This document shows positions 1 to 9,310 of a stretch of 46,700 nucleotides of DNA, in pieces (within the stretch, counting starts at the first letter, position 1; each line of letters opens with the position of its first letter). The notes below the pieces were generated by a model, which worked only from the letters and a program-made list of their open reading frames with translations, did not search any database and was not told the origin of the DNA. The translations under genes and the position numbers were made by a program. The stretch comes from an uncultured Lachnospiraceae bacterium. Lineage in GTDB: Bacteria > Bacillota > Clostridia > Lachnospirales > Lachnospiraceae. The stretch is taken from the NCBI GenBank assembly GCA_951802115.1, contig CATOPL010000024.1, forward strand, positions 1 through 46,700, read 5' to 3'.

Positions 1-59
1 CTCTCAGAGTATCAGTTCAAAATTCAACCGCGTCAGCAGACAAAAGCTGCATAACGACG

Positions 60-452
60 TTAAAATGTACGCGCTACGCTTTTCAGGCGATTAATACCGT
101 TATTCAGTGAACTCAACATATACTGATATTCATAGGCAGTTCTTACAAGCTGGATCTGCTCCTGATCCATATCAACATTGTTACCGTCCAGCCTGGTCGT
201 CTCCGAACGGGTTGTATGCACGCTCAGCCTGGACGAATCGATCGCCTGAGCCACCGCCTGCCTCGGCGAATGAGAAGCAGCGCTTGCTTCCGACAGCCTT
301 TTTTTCATTTCTTCTTCAAATGTTATGTACTGAGACTTAAAACCGGGAGTATCATCGTTAGCGATATTATTCAGCGTTACAGTCTCTCTCGTCCACAAGA
401 AATCCAGCATTTTCTCTGTCAGTGAAATACCGTTTCCATATATATCCAACAT
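60..452 (-). CDS. flgB: Flagellar basal-body rod protein FlgB
   Basis: This 130-residue protein is the proximal rod subunit FlgB of the flagellar basal body, a structural protein exported by the flagellar type III apparatus. The N-terminal region carries the typical rod pattern: a hydrophobic heptad stretch, then ANDDTPGFKSQ (the ANxxTPGYK motif of FlgB and FlgC, about residues 31-41). The C-terminal helix ends in NRLKSVART, as in FlgB proteins of usual length (about 130 residues). The ATG at 450-452 follows an AGGAGGG ribosome binding site 6 bases upstream. It would be the first gene of a flagellar operon that continues leftwards (flgC and fliE normally follow), but the next gene is outside the window. 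Confidence 0.95.
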   Translation of the reverse strand: MLDIYGNGISLTEKMLDFLWTRETVTLNNIANDDTPGFKSQYITFEEEMKKRLSEASAASHSPRQAVAQAIDSSRLSVHTTRSETTRLDGNNVDMDQEQIQLVRTAYEYQYMLSSLNNGINRLKSVARTF

Positions 453-557
453 ACCTGTCCCTCCTGAAACAATATATTTCTATCTTGGCCATTCTATTCT
501 GAAAACAGAGCATATCATGCATTTGCTCACATTAGCCATACTTATCTATCATGTATC

Positions 558-586
558 ATGATAACATTCCCTTGACATAAAATCAA
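558..586 (-). promoter_or_regulatory. Sigma-A type promoter for flgB
   Basis: Read on the minus strand: TTGATT (581-586), a 17-base spacer and TATCAT (558-563). The site is about 105 bases upstream of the flgB start, in a gap with no gene. The rest of the gap (453-748) is AT-rich and shows nothing else clear apart from the chemoreceptor terminator. This would drive the flagellar operon. The assignment is by consensus only. Confidence 0.5.
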
Positions 587-719
587 GAAATATGATAGGT
601 TTTTTGATAATTTTTTGACTTTTTAACGTTTAATTTGCGCTAAAGTTTTCCTGATTTGGAATATACTGCGAAAATATTTTCACCCTTTTCCTGCCCGTCC
701 TTTTTCTGACATTAAGTTT

Positions 720-751
720 AAGAAAGACCCGCTTCCGGCGGGTCTTTCTTA
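720..751 (-). terminator. Hairpin terminator after the CZB chemoreceptor gene
   Basis: AAGAAAGACCC pairs perfectly with GGGTCTTTCTT around a loop of about 9 bases. The hairpin overlaps the TAA stop of the chemoreceptor gene. The T-run after it on the minus strand is weak, so it may act as an mRNA 3' stabiliser as well as a terminator. Confidence 0.6.
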
Positions 752-2428
752 AACTATCTCTTTCATTTGCTGATTCTTCAGTTTAAAACTTCCGATTAGC
801 CGTTTCAAAAGCTGAGCCTGACTTGCAAGTTCTTCACTGGCTGCGGCGCTCTCCTCAGATGTTGCAGAATTAGACTGTACAACCGTAGAAATCTGGGCGA
901 TTCCGTCGCGAATCTTATTAATCGCGAGTTCCTGCTCCTTCGATGCGTCAGAAATCTTCTTAATATCCGCAGTGACATTTTCTGCACCGGATACCACTGC
1001 ATTTAAAGACTCCTGTGTCTTTCCTGTCAGAAGAGAACCATTTTCCACAACCTGAAGTGTTTTTTCAATAAGCTGCGTTGTATCCTTTGCCGCATCCGCG
1101 CTCTTTGCCGCCAGATTGCGGACCTCATCTGCGACCACCGCAAAACCTTTGCCTGCACTTCCCGCTCTTGCAGCTTCCACCGCCGCATTCAGCGCCAATA
1201 TGTTAGTCTGGAAAGCGATATCTTCAATCGTCTTGATAATCTTGCCAATCTCACCGGAGCATGCGCTGATCTGGTTCATAGCTTCCGCCATCTCCTGCAT
1301 CTGATCATTGCAGATGGTAATGCTTTCACCCACCACGTCTGCTTCCTTGGTAGTAGAAGCCGCAGTCTCCGCATTGTTGTTGATCTGAACCGTTACCCGC
1401 TCTACCATATCCAGCAGATTATCAACTTCAGATGCCTGCTCCGTAGCTCCCTGGGCAAGGCTCTGAGCACCGATAGCCACCTGATTCGCACTCGAATCCA
1501 CCTGGTTCGCAGAGGAATAGATCTGAGACAAAGTCTGATTCAGCTGCTGACTGATCGTGGAAATCGCTGTCTGGATTTCTACAAAATCACCAATATATGC
1601 AATGCCGCTTTCTTTTTCGAGATCACCTTCAGCAATCCCTTCCAGAACTTCCGTAATATCCGTAATATAAAGTTTCAGATTTTTCACAGAAATATTCAGA
1701 GAATCCGCAAGCTGTCCAAGCTCATCTTTATTCTTCACGTCAATCTCAAAGTCAAGCTTCCCTTCTGAAAGCTGACGACTGGAATCCGTAATTGTCTGAA
1801 TCGGAAGAAGGATACGTTTCACAACCAGGAGTACCAGCAGCACATTCATGAACAGAATCAGCAGCACCGTCACAACGCTTACAGCTTCCGTCATACTGAT
1901 AGAACGATTCAGACTGTTCTTGCTGTCATCCACCAATCCGTTGGTGATTTCTGATACCTGATCCAAAATCTTTACCAGCTGATCCACATTTGCTTTCACC
2001 ACGTTCAGATACATATCTTTTGCCTGCGCCGGATCTGACTCATTCAGATCCAGAACTGTCTGCGCCGACTCATGAATCGCCTGATGAATTGGTTTCATCT
2101 CTTCAACCAATTCCAGTATTCTGCTGTCCACTCCCGACAGATCCGATTCATAAAACCACTTTCCAAGCACGCAGGTTTTATAATCCTTACTGCCCGTAAA
2201 CTCTGTTCCCACAGAAACAGCAGAACACAGATTTTCCACCCATCCATAATGAGCTTTCTCCGCAGTCAAAACAAGAGAATTAATTTCAACCGCTTCATCC
2301 ATAGCTTTAGTATATGAACGGCTGGCATTCATACTAGTAATGGTTGTAACACCGCTGATGATCACTGCCAGGAACACCAACGCCACACGTATCAAGATTT
2401 CCTGTTTAATTGTACGCCTCATGTCCAT
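749..2428 (-). CDS. Methyl-accepting chemotaxis protein with extracytoplasmic CZB-type zinc-binding sensor
   Basis: This 559-residue chemoreceptor has one membrane segment at about residues 12-32, an outside domain to about 182, a second membrane segment at about 183-204, a HAMP domain (about 205-255), a second HAMP-like stretch, and a long coiled-coil signalling domain. The conserved hairpin tip ([20 protein letters not shown]) docks CheW and CheA. The outside domain carries H60, W63, C86 in CVLGKW, H115 and H119. This is the His/Cys/His/His pattern of the CZB (chemoreceptor zinc-binding) fold. CZB domains are best known at the cytoplasmic C-terminus, so placement between the two membrane segments is unusual. 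It lies 63 bases after a second receptor on the same strand and may be co-transcribed. Ligand inference: zinc, or an oxidant such as hypochlorous acid sensed through the cysteine. Confidence 0.9.
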   Translation of the reverse strand: MDMRRTIKQEILIRVALVFLAVIISGVTTITSMNASRSYTKAMDEAVEINSLVLTAEKAHYGWVENLCSAVSVGTEFTGSKDYKTCVLGKWFYESDLSGVDSRILELVEEMKPIHQAIHESAQTVLDLNESDPAQAKDMYLNVVKANVDQLVKILDQVSEITNGLVDDSKNSLNRSISMTEAVSVVTVLLILFMNVLLVLLVVKRILLPIQTITDSSRQLSEGKLDFEIDVKNKDELGQLADSLNISVKNLKLYITDITEVLEGIAEGDLEKESGIAYIGDFVEIQTAISTISQQLNQTLSQIYSSANQVDSSANQVAIGAQSLAQGATEQASEVDNLLDMVERVTVQINNNAETAASTTKEADVVGESITICNDQMQEMAEAMNQISACSGEIGKIIKTIEDIAFQTNILALNAAVEAARAGSAGKGFAVVADEVRNLAAKSADAAKDTTQLIEKTLQVVENGSLLTGKTQESLNAVVSGAENVTADIKKISDASKEQELAINKIRDGIAQISTVVQSNSATSEESAAASEELASQAQLLKRLIGSFKLKNQQMKEIV

Positions 2429-2491
2429 TCCTCATATCCTCGGCCTGCTCTTTGCGCGCCGTTATTTTTTATTTTTATTTATTAATATGAA

Positions 2492-4291
2492 TTAATACTT
2501 GTCGTTGCCCCCGTAGGAAACATTCATGTCCATTTCATAATTCGTATCCATTCCTGTATCATAGGAAGATGCGGGCAGTATCGGTTCGGATACATAGTTG
2601 CTGCTGTCTCCCTCCAGGCGGAACTTTCTCACCAGTTCGCTTAAGATCTGAGCCTGGCCGGACAATTCTTCGCTGGCCGCCGCACTCTCTTCCGCCGTCG
2701 CAGAATTCGTCTGCACCACGCTGGAAATCTGATCAATTCCAAGCGTAATCTGAGCAATGGATTCTGCCTGTTCTGCTGATGTTTTGGCAATAGAACCCAT
2801 CATGCTGCTTGCTTCCTGAATATCGCTGATCACCACTTCCAGAGACTGTGCTGTCTCATCTGCAATCCGTTTGCCGTTCTCCACCGCATGAAGAGAATTT
2901 TCAATAAGCGCCGCTGTGTTCTTGGAAGCTTCTGCAGACTTGCTGGCCAGGTTACGAACTTCATCAGCAACCACTGCAAAGCCTTTTCCTGCCGCCCCTG
3001 CTCTCGCCGCTTCCACCGCTGCATTGAGTGCCAGGATATTGGTCTGGAATGCGATATCTTCAATCGTCTTAATGATCTTTCCAATCTCACCGGACGAAGA
3101 ATTGATATCCGCCATAGCCTGAAGCATATCCTGCATGCGGTCGTTGCTCTCTCCTGCTTTCTCGCCCACCTGCATGGATTTATCGCTTGCTTCCTGAGCA
3201 CTCTGAGCGCTCTGACTAATATTATTTGAAATTTCATTAATAGAAGCAGCCAGTTCCTCTACAGAGGAAGCCTGCTCCGTAGCACCCTGGGACAGCGCCT
3301 GAGCACCGGAAGATACCTGGTCTGATTCGGAAGACACCTGTGTCGCCGAACGATTCAGTGTCGCAAGCGTCTCATTAAAGGTATCCTTAATCTTCTTCAT
3401 CGAATGGAAAATCTTCTCATAATCGCCCACGTAAGCCTCTACAGCTTTGGAATGAACCGTAAAATCTCCATCCGCCATGGCGCCCAGAACTCTTTCAATA
3501 TCGCCGACAATAGCGCCAACTTCCTTTGTCACCTTGCTCATACTTGCAGCCATAGAACCAAACTCATCACCGGTACTGTAATCCACCTGTACGGAAAGAT
3601 TACCTACCACCATTTCTTTCATCGCCGCCTCGATCATTTTAACCGGAACAGTAATGCTCACGCTCAGACGAAGCGCAAGAACAACAGTAATGACAAACGC
3701 CAGCGCCGCAATCACAATGCCTGCCGCCAGAAGCACATTTAACTCCAGCATCTGATCTTCATAATTATTCTCGCATGTTGTTCCGATCTGCGTATAAGCC
3801 TGATTCAAAACATCCGTATACTCTTCCACCACCGGTATGTACTCATTTAAAATAATTTCCAGAGCCGCCTGATTTCCCTCCTCTGTCCGAAGAGCAGCCT
3901 GCTCCATCACTTTTTCACGGACACCCGCATTGTTCGTCATCAAAGACTCAAACTGACGAAGCAAAGTCGTATCCCCATGGTAGGAGTCGCACAACTGCTC
4001 CACACTGGTACGGATGTCAGAAATATTCTGATTTACGATTTCTGATCGTTTTGAATATTCCTGCTGATCTGTCGTCTCCACAATGATCAGCATCTCTTTC
4101 AGAGCTTCCTGCAGCTTGGTCTTAACTTCCTGTACTGTACTTACCGCAACAAACTCCTCTTCATAAAATTTCTGATAACCACTCTTGGAAATGGCGATCC
4201 CTGAACAGGTAGCGATCACCGACACCAAAAACAGTATCAGTATCAAGCCAAAACATACAATAAATTTTGCGTTGATTTTTAGGTTTTTCAT
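2492..4291 (-). CDS. Methyl-accepting chemotaxis protein (four-helix-bundle type sensor)
   Basis: This 599-residue transmembrane chemoreceptor feeds the CheA/CheW complex encoded divergently to the right. The first membrane segment is about residues 9-30. An all-helical extracytoplasmic domain of about 160 residues with no cache-type motifs follows, consistent with a 4HB_MCP sensor. A second membrane segment lies at about 185-208, then HAMP, a further HAMP-like linker and the signalling domain. The tip ([20 protein letters not shown]) is nearly identical to that of the neighbouring receptor, which suggests both signal to the same kinase array. The C-terminus ends in a flexible Asp/Tyr/Met-rich tail and lacks an NWETF-type CheR tether. 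The ATG follows AAGGAGGGG. The ligand cannot be told from sequence. Confidence 0.92.
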   Translation of the reverse strand: MKNLKINAKFIVCFGLILILFLVSVIATCSGIAISKSGYQKFYEEEFVAVSTVQEVKTKLQEALKEMLIIVETTDQQEYSKRSEIVNQNISDIRTSVEQLCDSYHGDTTLLRQFESLMTNNAGVREKVMEQAALRTEEGNQAALEIILNEYIPVVEEYTDVLNQAYTQIGTTCENNYEDQMLELNVLLAAGIVIAALAFVITVVLALRLSVSITVPVKMIEAAMKEMVVGNLSVQVDYSTGDEFGSMAASMSKVTKEVGAIVGDIERVLGAMADGDFTVHSKAVEAYVGDYEKIFHSMKKIKDTFNETLATLNRSATQVSSESDQVSSGAQALSQGATEQASSVEELAASINEISNNISQSAQSAQEASDKSMQVGEKAGESNDRMQDMLQAMADINSSSGEIGKIIKTIEDIAFQTNILALNAAVEAARAGAAGKGFAVVADEVRNLASKSAEASKNTAALIENSLHAVENGKRIADETAQSLEVVISDIQEASSMMGSIAKTSAEQAESIAQITLGIDQISSVVQTNSATAEESAAASEELSGQAQILSELVRKFRLEGDSSNYVSEPILPASSYDTGMDTNYEMDMNVSYGGNDKY

Positions 4292-4594
4292 CGTAACCCC
4301 TCCTTGTCAAACGTTCCGGATCCGCTTCACCATCTGGAGAAGCCCGCCGCTATCTTCTAGTATTTCGACGCATTTTCTTCTTTTATAACACATCTTTCAT
4401 AATTTTTTTTATTTTTTCATAAAAATAAGAGCAAATCGCTTATCCCTCTTCTGTTTCCGTCGATAAATAGTCTAGTATGCCATAGTCTGCCATACTTTTA
4501 TTACAGCAGGCTCTTTGTTTTCTGTATTTCATAATTTCATATTTATAACAGAGCGAATGCAGAGACTATAATCAAAAGACAGGTGGTGTTTATA
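4292..4594. promoter_or_regulatory. Divergent intergenic region between receptor genes and cheA
   Basis: This 303-base gap separates the minus-strand receptors from the plus-strand che operon. It contains an AT-rich block (about 4375-4430) and, on the plus strand, GTCGATAA at 4459-4466, which is one base off the sigma-28 -10 box GCCGATAA. The expected -35 (TAAA, about 15 bases upstream) is poor, so a sigma-28 promoter is only suggested. No RNA gene or repeat was recognised. Confidence 0.25.
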
Positions 4595-6691
4595 ATGGAT
4601 AACGGTATGGAAGGTATGCTTGATACATACCTCTTCGAGACAAATTCTCTTCTCGACCAGCTTGATGAAATGTTGGTAAAAGACGAGAAAATCGGCGATT
4701 TTTCCTCCGATGATGTCAATGAGATCTTCCGCATCATGCACACGATCAAAGGTTCTTCCGCCATGATGGAGTTCGGCTCTTTGGCGAGTATTGCACATCA
4801 TATAGAAGATCTGTTCTTCTACATCCGTGATAAGGGAATTGATTCCCTGGATCCGGAACACAAAAAGGAACTGTTCAATTTGATGTTCCGTTCTGAAGAC
4901 AGCCTCAGAGGACAGGTGGAAAAAGTCGAGAACGGCGAAGCCCTTGATACAGATATGGATTCTTTTGCTGCTGAGATCAACCAGTTTCTGAAGAAAATCA
5001 GCGGGGCTGCATCCGAGGAGACCGGGGGGGCCGCGTCCCAGACAGGAGGCGGGCAGGAATCCGCACCGGACAGTCTGACCCCTGCAGAAAATCTTCCTGC
5101 TGATGACAAAGCGATCTGTTATCTGCATGTCTTTTTGGACGAGGGAATCGGCATGGAAAATCTGCGTGCATTCATGATTATCAATTCCATGAAAGAATGC
5201 GAAGTGGACTTCCGCTATTATCCGTCAGACATGGATTCCAATCCGGATACCTGCGCAGTAATCATCGAAGAAGGTTTTTACCTCTCGTTCGATAACGCAG
5301 AAATGGCAGCCAAAGCAGAAGATCTCCTGAAATCCCAGGGACATATCCGTTCTTATGAGCTGATCATGGCTCCGGAACCAGAACCGGAAGCTCCAAAATC
5401 TACCGACGCAAAAAGTTCTTCCGCGGGTACGACTCCTGCTCCTGCTCCGGAGCGCAAGGAAACTCCGCAGAAAGCTCCGGCCGGCACTCCGGTCAAACAA
5501 AATCTGATCAGTGTGAATCTGACCAAGCTCAATGACCTGATGGATATCGTCGGCGAGATTGTAATCACGGAATCAATGGTCACTTCCTGTCCGGAACTTG
5601 ACCAGCTGAACCGTGACAGTTATGATAATTTTATGAAATCAGCACGTCAGCTGCGCAAGCTGACTGACGATCTTCAGGATCTTGCCATGTCCCTGCGAAT
5701 GGTTCCGATCTCCGGTGTCTTCCAGAAGATGAACCGAATCGTCCGCGACATGAAGCAGAAGCTGGGGAAAGACGTACGTCTCACGTTAATCGGAGAAGAT
5801 ACCGAAGTTGACAAGACCATCGTTGACAGTATCCAGGATCCGATCATGCATATGGTCCGCAATTCCATGGATCACGGTATCGAGGATACGGCAGACGAAC
5901 GTATTGCCGTCGGTAAAAATCCGCAGGGTGAAATTGTTCTGTCCGCCACTCATACCAGCAATGAAGTTATTATTTCGATTGCTGACGACGGCAAAGGAAT
6001 GAATCCGGACAAAATCCTGGCCAAAGCCAGAGAAAAAGGACTTCTGGTGAAACCGGAAAACGAATATACCAAGAAAGAGGCGCTCGGCCTTATCATGCTG
6101 CCCGGTTTCTCCACCAATCAGACTGTCACGGAGTTTTCCGGCAGAGGCGTGGGGATGGATGTAGTAAAGAAGAATGTAGAAAGCGTAGGCGGAGTCGTTT
6201 CTCTCACCAGCGAGGAGGGGCAGGGCACTACGTTCTCCATCAAGATTCCTTTAACTCTGTCCATCATGGACGGTATGAAAGTAACTGTAGGTCGTTCCAT
6301 TTTCACGATTCCGATCGCCAATATCCGTCAGTCGTTCAAAATCACTGCGGATGAGATCATCTATGATGAAAACGGAAACGAAATGGTGGAACGCATTGGC
6401 GGTTTCTATCCTATTGTCCGTCTGCATCAGTTCTATAATATTGACACAGAAGTCACACATCTGGAAGAAGGAATTCTGATCTGGGTGGAGACCAGCGATC
6501 ATTCTTTCTGTCTGTTTGTAGACGACCTGATCGGCGAACAGCAGGTAGTGGTAAAACCATTCCCCGCTTTTCTGAATTGTTTTGAACTGAAGAATTACGG
6601 CATCGGCGGCTGCAGTATCCTTGGTGACGGCAATATCTGTATTATTCTTGATATTCCGAGCCTGCACACTGCTACTTTGGAAGGCTTTTAG
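4595..6691 (+). CDS. cheA: Chemotaxis histidine kinase CheA
   Basis: This 698-residue CheA is the cytoplasmic kinase that phosphorylates CheY and CheB in response to receptor state. Domains in order: P1 phosphotransfer with the phosphorylated His49 in IMHTIKGSSAMM; an acidic Ser/Gly-rich linker (about 130-165); P2 response-regulator docking (about 168-258); a Pro/Ala-rich linker; P3 dimerisation (starting ISVNLTKLNDLMDIVGEIV); P4 ATPase with the N box HMVRNSMDHGIE, the G1 box DDGKGM and GFST...GRGVGMDVVK; and the P5 CheW-like domain. The ATG at 4595 is preferred over an upstream in-frame GTG at 4583 because AGGTGG sits 8 bases before it and overlaps that GTG. The gene leads a cheA-cheW-cheR-cheB operon. 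No cheY lies in the window. Confidence 0.97.
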   Translation: MDNGMEGMLDTYLFETNSLLDQLDEMLVKDEKIGDFSSDDVNEIFRIMHTIKGSSAMMEFGSLASIAHHIEDLFFYIRDKGIDSLDPEHKKELFNLMFRSEDSLRGQVEKVENGEALDTDMDSFAAEINQFLKKISGAASEETGGAASQTGGGQESAPDSLTPAENLPADDKAICYLHVFLDEGIGMENLRAFMIINSMKECEVDFRYYPSDMDSNPDTCAVIIEEGFYLSFDNAEMAAKAEDLLKSQGHIRSYELIMAPEPEPEAPKSTDAKSSSAGTTPAPAPERKETPQKAPAGTPVKQNLISVNLTKLNDLMDIVGEIVITESMVTSCPELDQLNRDSYDNFMKSARQLRKLTDDLQDLAMSLRMVPISGVFQKMNRIVRDMKQKLGKDVRLTLIGEDTEVDKTIVDSIQDPIMHMVRNSMDHGIEDTADERIAVGKNPQGEIVLSATHTSNEVIISIADDGKGMNPDKILAKAREKGLLVKPENEYTKKEALGLIMLPGFSTNQTVTEFSGRGVGMDVVKKNVESVGGVVSLTSEEGQGTTFSIKIPLTLSIMDGMKVTVGRSIFTIPIANIRQSFKITADEIIYDENGNEMVERIGGFYPIVRLHQFYNIDTEVTHLEEGILIWVETSDHSFCLFVDDLIGEQQVVVKPFPAFLNCFELKNYGIGGCSILGDGNICIILDIPSLHTATLEGF

Positions 6692-6707
6692 AAGGGAGGA
6701 ACCAGAT

Positions 6708-7190
6708 ATGTCTGAACAGACAACCCCAAAGGAGGAAATCCTTGAAACACCTGAAATAGACGAGATGTCCACGGTCGAGCGCTGCCTGACCTTTCAGTCC
6801 GGCGATCTGATTCTTTACATCAGCACCAGACATGTAATCGAAATCATCAATAATTATTCGATTACCAATCTTCCTCTGGTGCCGCCCTACATCAAAGGAT
6901 TCATTAATTTAAGAGGCCAGGTCCTTCCGGTTGTGGATATCCAGATGCGCATGGGCAAATCAGAGACGGAGTCCGGCAATGAAACCTGTATTATTGTACT
7001 CGACATTGATTCGGTTTCTCTCGGTATTATCGTAGATTCCGTACGACAGGTCATTGACATTGATCTGAAAAACGTGCGTCCGATCCCTTTGAAGCGTCAG
7101 CAAACGCTTCTGGACGGAATGGTAACCATGGAGGACGGAAGTGTCTTTATGTCTGTCGATTGTCAGGCGTTGGCCAAAGCGCAATATTAA
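6708..7190 (+). CDS. cheW: Chemotaxis coupling protein CheW
   Basis: This 160-residue adaptor links chemoreceptor tips to CheA. After a flexible acidic N-terminus of about 25 residues it is a single CheW domain, including the conserved GFINLRGQVLPVVDI segment and GIIVDSVRQVIDI. The ATG at 6708 is chosen because AAGGGAGGA lies 8 bases before it and just after the cheA stop at 6691. A longer reading from an upstream GTG inside cheA lacks a ribosome binding site. It is the second gene of the che operon and ends 19 bases before cheR. Confidence 0.95.
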   Translation: MSEQTTPKEEILETPEIDEMSTVERCLTFQSGDLILYISTRHVIEIINNYSITNLPLVPPYIKGFINLRGQVLPVVDIQMRMGKSETESGNETCIIVLDIDSVSLGIIVDSVRQVIDIDLKNVRPIPLKRQQTLLDGMVTMEDGSVFMSVDCQALAKAQY

Positions 7191-7209
7191 ACGATATGGG
7201 GTGATTCAG

Positions 7210-8028
7210 ATGCTGACACTGACTGATCAGGATTTCCAGCGTCTCTATATATACATTAAGCAAAATTATGGAATTGATCTCAGCAAAAAAAAGCAGCTTA
7301 TTGTAAGCCGTCTTTCGCATACGCTCGCTGCCCAGGGGTTCAGTGATTTTAAAGCCTATGTAGATGAGATTCTATCCGGCCGCGACACAGATATGGTCAC
7401 GGCAATGCTGAACAAACTGACGACCAATTATACCTATTTTCTGCGGGAGGAGGCACATTTTAAGTATTTCCAGGATATTGTGCTTCCGGACCTGGAACGC
7501 AAGCACGCCCGGGATAAGTCTCTCTCTATCTGGAGCGCCGGCTGTTCTTCCGGTCAGGAGCCTTATACAATTTCCATGTTTCTCCTGGAATATTTCGGCT
7601 CCAAGGCATCTCAATGGGATACCAGGATTCTGGCTACTGACATTTCCAACAAGATTCTGGACGAGGCTATCCATGCCGTATATCCTGAGGAGAGTATGGA
7701 GCCGCTTCCTCCTGCCTGGAAGAAAAAATATTTTGTGAAGGCCGGAGGCGGCAAGTGCACCGTATCGCCCGCACTCAAAAAGAATGTGATTTTCCGACCT
7801 TTCAACCTGATGGATCCTATCAATTTCAAAAGGAAGTTTGATCTGATTTTCTGTCGAAACGTGATGATCTATTTTGATCAGGATACGAAAGATGCCCTGG
7901 TACGCCGCTTCTATAACGCAACCGTACCAGGCGGGCACCTGTTCATCGGTCATTCCGAAGGTCTGACAAAGGCCACCTGTCCCTATGAATATATCCAGCC
8001 GGCAATCTACAAAAAGACTGCCCGGTAA
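7210..8028 (+). CDS. cheR: Chemotaxis protein methyltransferase CheR
   Basis: This 272-residue enzyme methylates glutamates of the chemoreceptor signalling domain with S-adenosylmethionine and so resets sensitivity. The N-terminal helical domain (about 1-75) is followed by the SAM-binding domain with WSAGCSSGQEPYTISM (motif I), ATDIS, and the late motif FDLIFCRNVMIYFD. The ATG at 7210 follows GGGGTGA with normal spacing. It is partnered by the methylesterase CheB encoded 50 bases downstream. There is no C-terminal TPR extension. Confidence 0.96.
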   Translation: MLTLTDQDFQRLYIYIKQNYGIDLSKKKQLIVSRLSHTLAAQGFSDFKAYVDEILSGRDTDMVTAMLNKLTTNYTYFLREEAHFKYFQDIVLPDLERKHARDKSLSIWSAGCSSGQEPYTISMFLLEYFGSKASQWDTRILATDISNKILDEAIHAVYPEESMEPLPPAWKKKYFVKAGGGKCTVSPALKKNVIFRPFNLMDPINFKRKFDLIFCRNVMIYFDQDTKDALVRRFYNATVPGGHLFIGHSEGLTKATCPYEYIQPAIYKKTAR

Positions 8029-8078
8029 GATTGTCATATTATGCAAAACTTTAATTTAGAGAAAGAAGGGATCTATTC

Positions 8079-9194
8079 ATGGCGCAGAAGATTCGTGTGA
8101 TGGTTGTAGATGATTCCATGTTGTTCCGGAACTGGTTGATTAAAAATCTTCAGGAAGATGCAAGATTTGAAGTTGTAGGCTTTGCAATCAATGCGATTGA
8201 TGCCAAGAATAAACTTCCCGTGCTGAAACCAGATATTATGACCCTGGATATTGAGATGCCCGGTATGACCGGTCTGCAGTTTTTAAAGGAAGTATTGCCT
8301 TCTCATCCAATTCCGGTTATTCTCGTATCATCACTGAATGTACAGGTCTTTGACGCTCTTGCTGCCGGTGCAGTAGATTTCGTCCGCAAACCGGAGAGTG
8401 AAGCCGGTGCAAGAGAACGTTTTATCCGTACCCTCAGATCAAAGCTTGCCATTGGAAAAAACGCGCATCCTCGTCTTCCTTCTCATGACCCTACCGCTAT
8501 GCTGAGTAAGGCCAAGGCCGCGTCAGCCGGAAGTACGATCAGCAGTACAGGCGGCACCGGACTGCATCAGATGGTGTCATCTGCTCCCCGCAGAACTGCG
8601 GTTGCTGTTCCTCCTCATCCGAATGTAGATGTCATCGCTATTGGTGCTTCTACCGGCGGTACAGAGGCGATTCTGGATGTGGTACGGCATTTTCCGGCAA
8701 AGATGCCCGGTATCGTTATTACCCAGCATATGCCCGCAGGATTTACTTCCATGTATGCGGAGCGTCTGAACAGAATCTGTAATCTGGAAGTTCGGGAGGC
8801 AAAACACGGAGACAAAATTCAGCCGGGACTGGTTTTGCTTGCCCCCGGCGGTCTGCAGATGCGTGTGGTACGCATGGGTTCCGGGTATGCTGTCAGTTGC
8901 CAGGACGGAGAGAAAGTCAGCGGGCACAAGCCGTCTGTGGATGTGTTATTTGATTCGGTCGCGGCTACGGTGCGCAATCGCGCCATTGGCGTCATTCTGA
9001 CCGGCATGGGTGCTGACGGTGCCGCCGGTATGCTGCGCATGCGCAAAGCCGGCGCATATACCATCGGTCAGGACAAAGACAGCTGTGTTGTATATGGAAT
9101 GCCCATGGAAGCTTTCAAGATCGGGGCTGTGTGTATGCAGTCACCGTTGAATTCCATTCATCATGCGGTGATGGGAAAACTGTCAAAAAACTGA
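8079..9194 (+). CDS. cheB: Protein-glutamate methylesterase/response regulator CheB
   Basis: This 371-residue two-domain protein demethylates (and can deamidate) chemoreceptors when phosphorylated by CheA. The receiver domain (1-120) has the acidic pair D11/D12 and the phosphoacceptor D57 in TLDIEMPGM. After a Ser/Ala/Pro-rich linker the methylesterase domain carries the catalytic serine in GASTGGT, the histidine in TQHMPAGFT and the aspartate in TGMGADGAAGM. The ATG follows AGAAAGAAGGG. It is the last gene of the che operon, followed by a strong hairpin. Confidence 0.97.
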   Translation: MAQKIRVMVVDDSMLFRNWLIKNLQEDARFEVVGFAINAIDAKNKLPVLKPDIMTLDIEMPGMTGLQFLKEVLPSHPIPVILVSSLNVQVFDALAAGAVDFVRKPESEAGARERFIRTLRSKLAIGKNAHPRLPSHDPTAMLSKAKAASAGSTISSTGGTGLHQMVSSAPRRTAVAVPPHPNVDVIAIGASTGGTEAILDVVRHFPAKMPGIVITQHMPAGFTSMYAERLNRICNLEVREAKHGDKIQPGLVLLAPGGLQMRVVRMGSGYAVSCQDGEKVSGHKPSVDVLFDSVAATVRNRAIGVILTGMGADGAAGMLRMRKAGAYTIGQDKDSCVVYGMPMEAFKIGAVCMQSPLNSIHHAVMGKLSKN

Positions 9195-9232
9195 CAGCTG
9201 TGAAAATAACAGATTTTTAATCACATAAATTC

Positions 9233-9280
9233 TAACAGAGCGGCTGTAATGCATCTTACAGCCGCTCTGTGTTTCTGTTT
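9233..9280. terminator. Terminator between cheB and the convergent Fe-S operon
   Basis: ACAGAGCGGCTGTAA pairs with TTACAGCCGCTCTGT through a stem of about 15 pairs with a short loop, followed on the plus strand by GTTTCTGTTT. It closes the che operon and probably also the minus-strand smsB-like gene, whose stop is at 9311. Confidence 0.85.
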
Positions 9281-9310
9281 ATCATTGTTTTTCAGACAGA
9301 CTTCTGTCGA

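Noticed and set aside
4459..4466. Sigma-28 -10 box before cheA
   Set aside because: GTCGATAA is close to consensus, but no TAAA-type -35 lies at the right distance, so it is not listed as a promoter.
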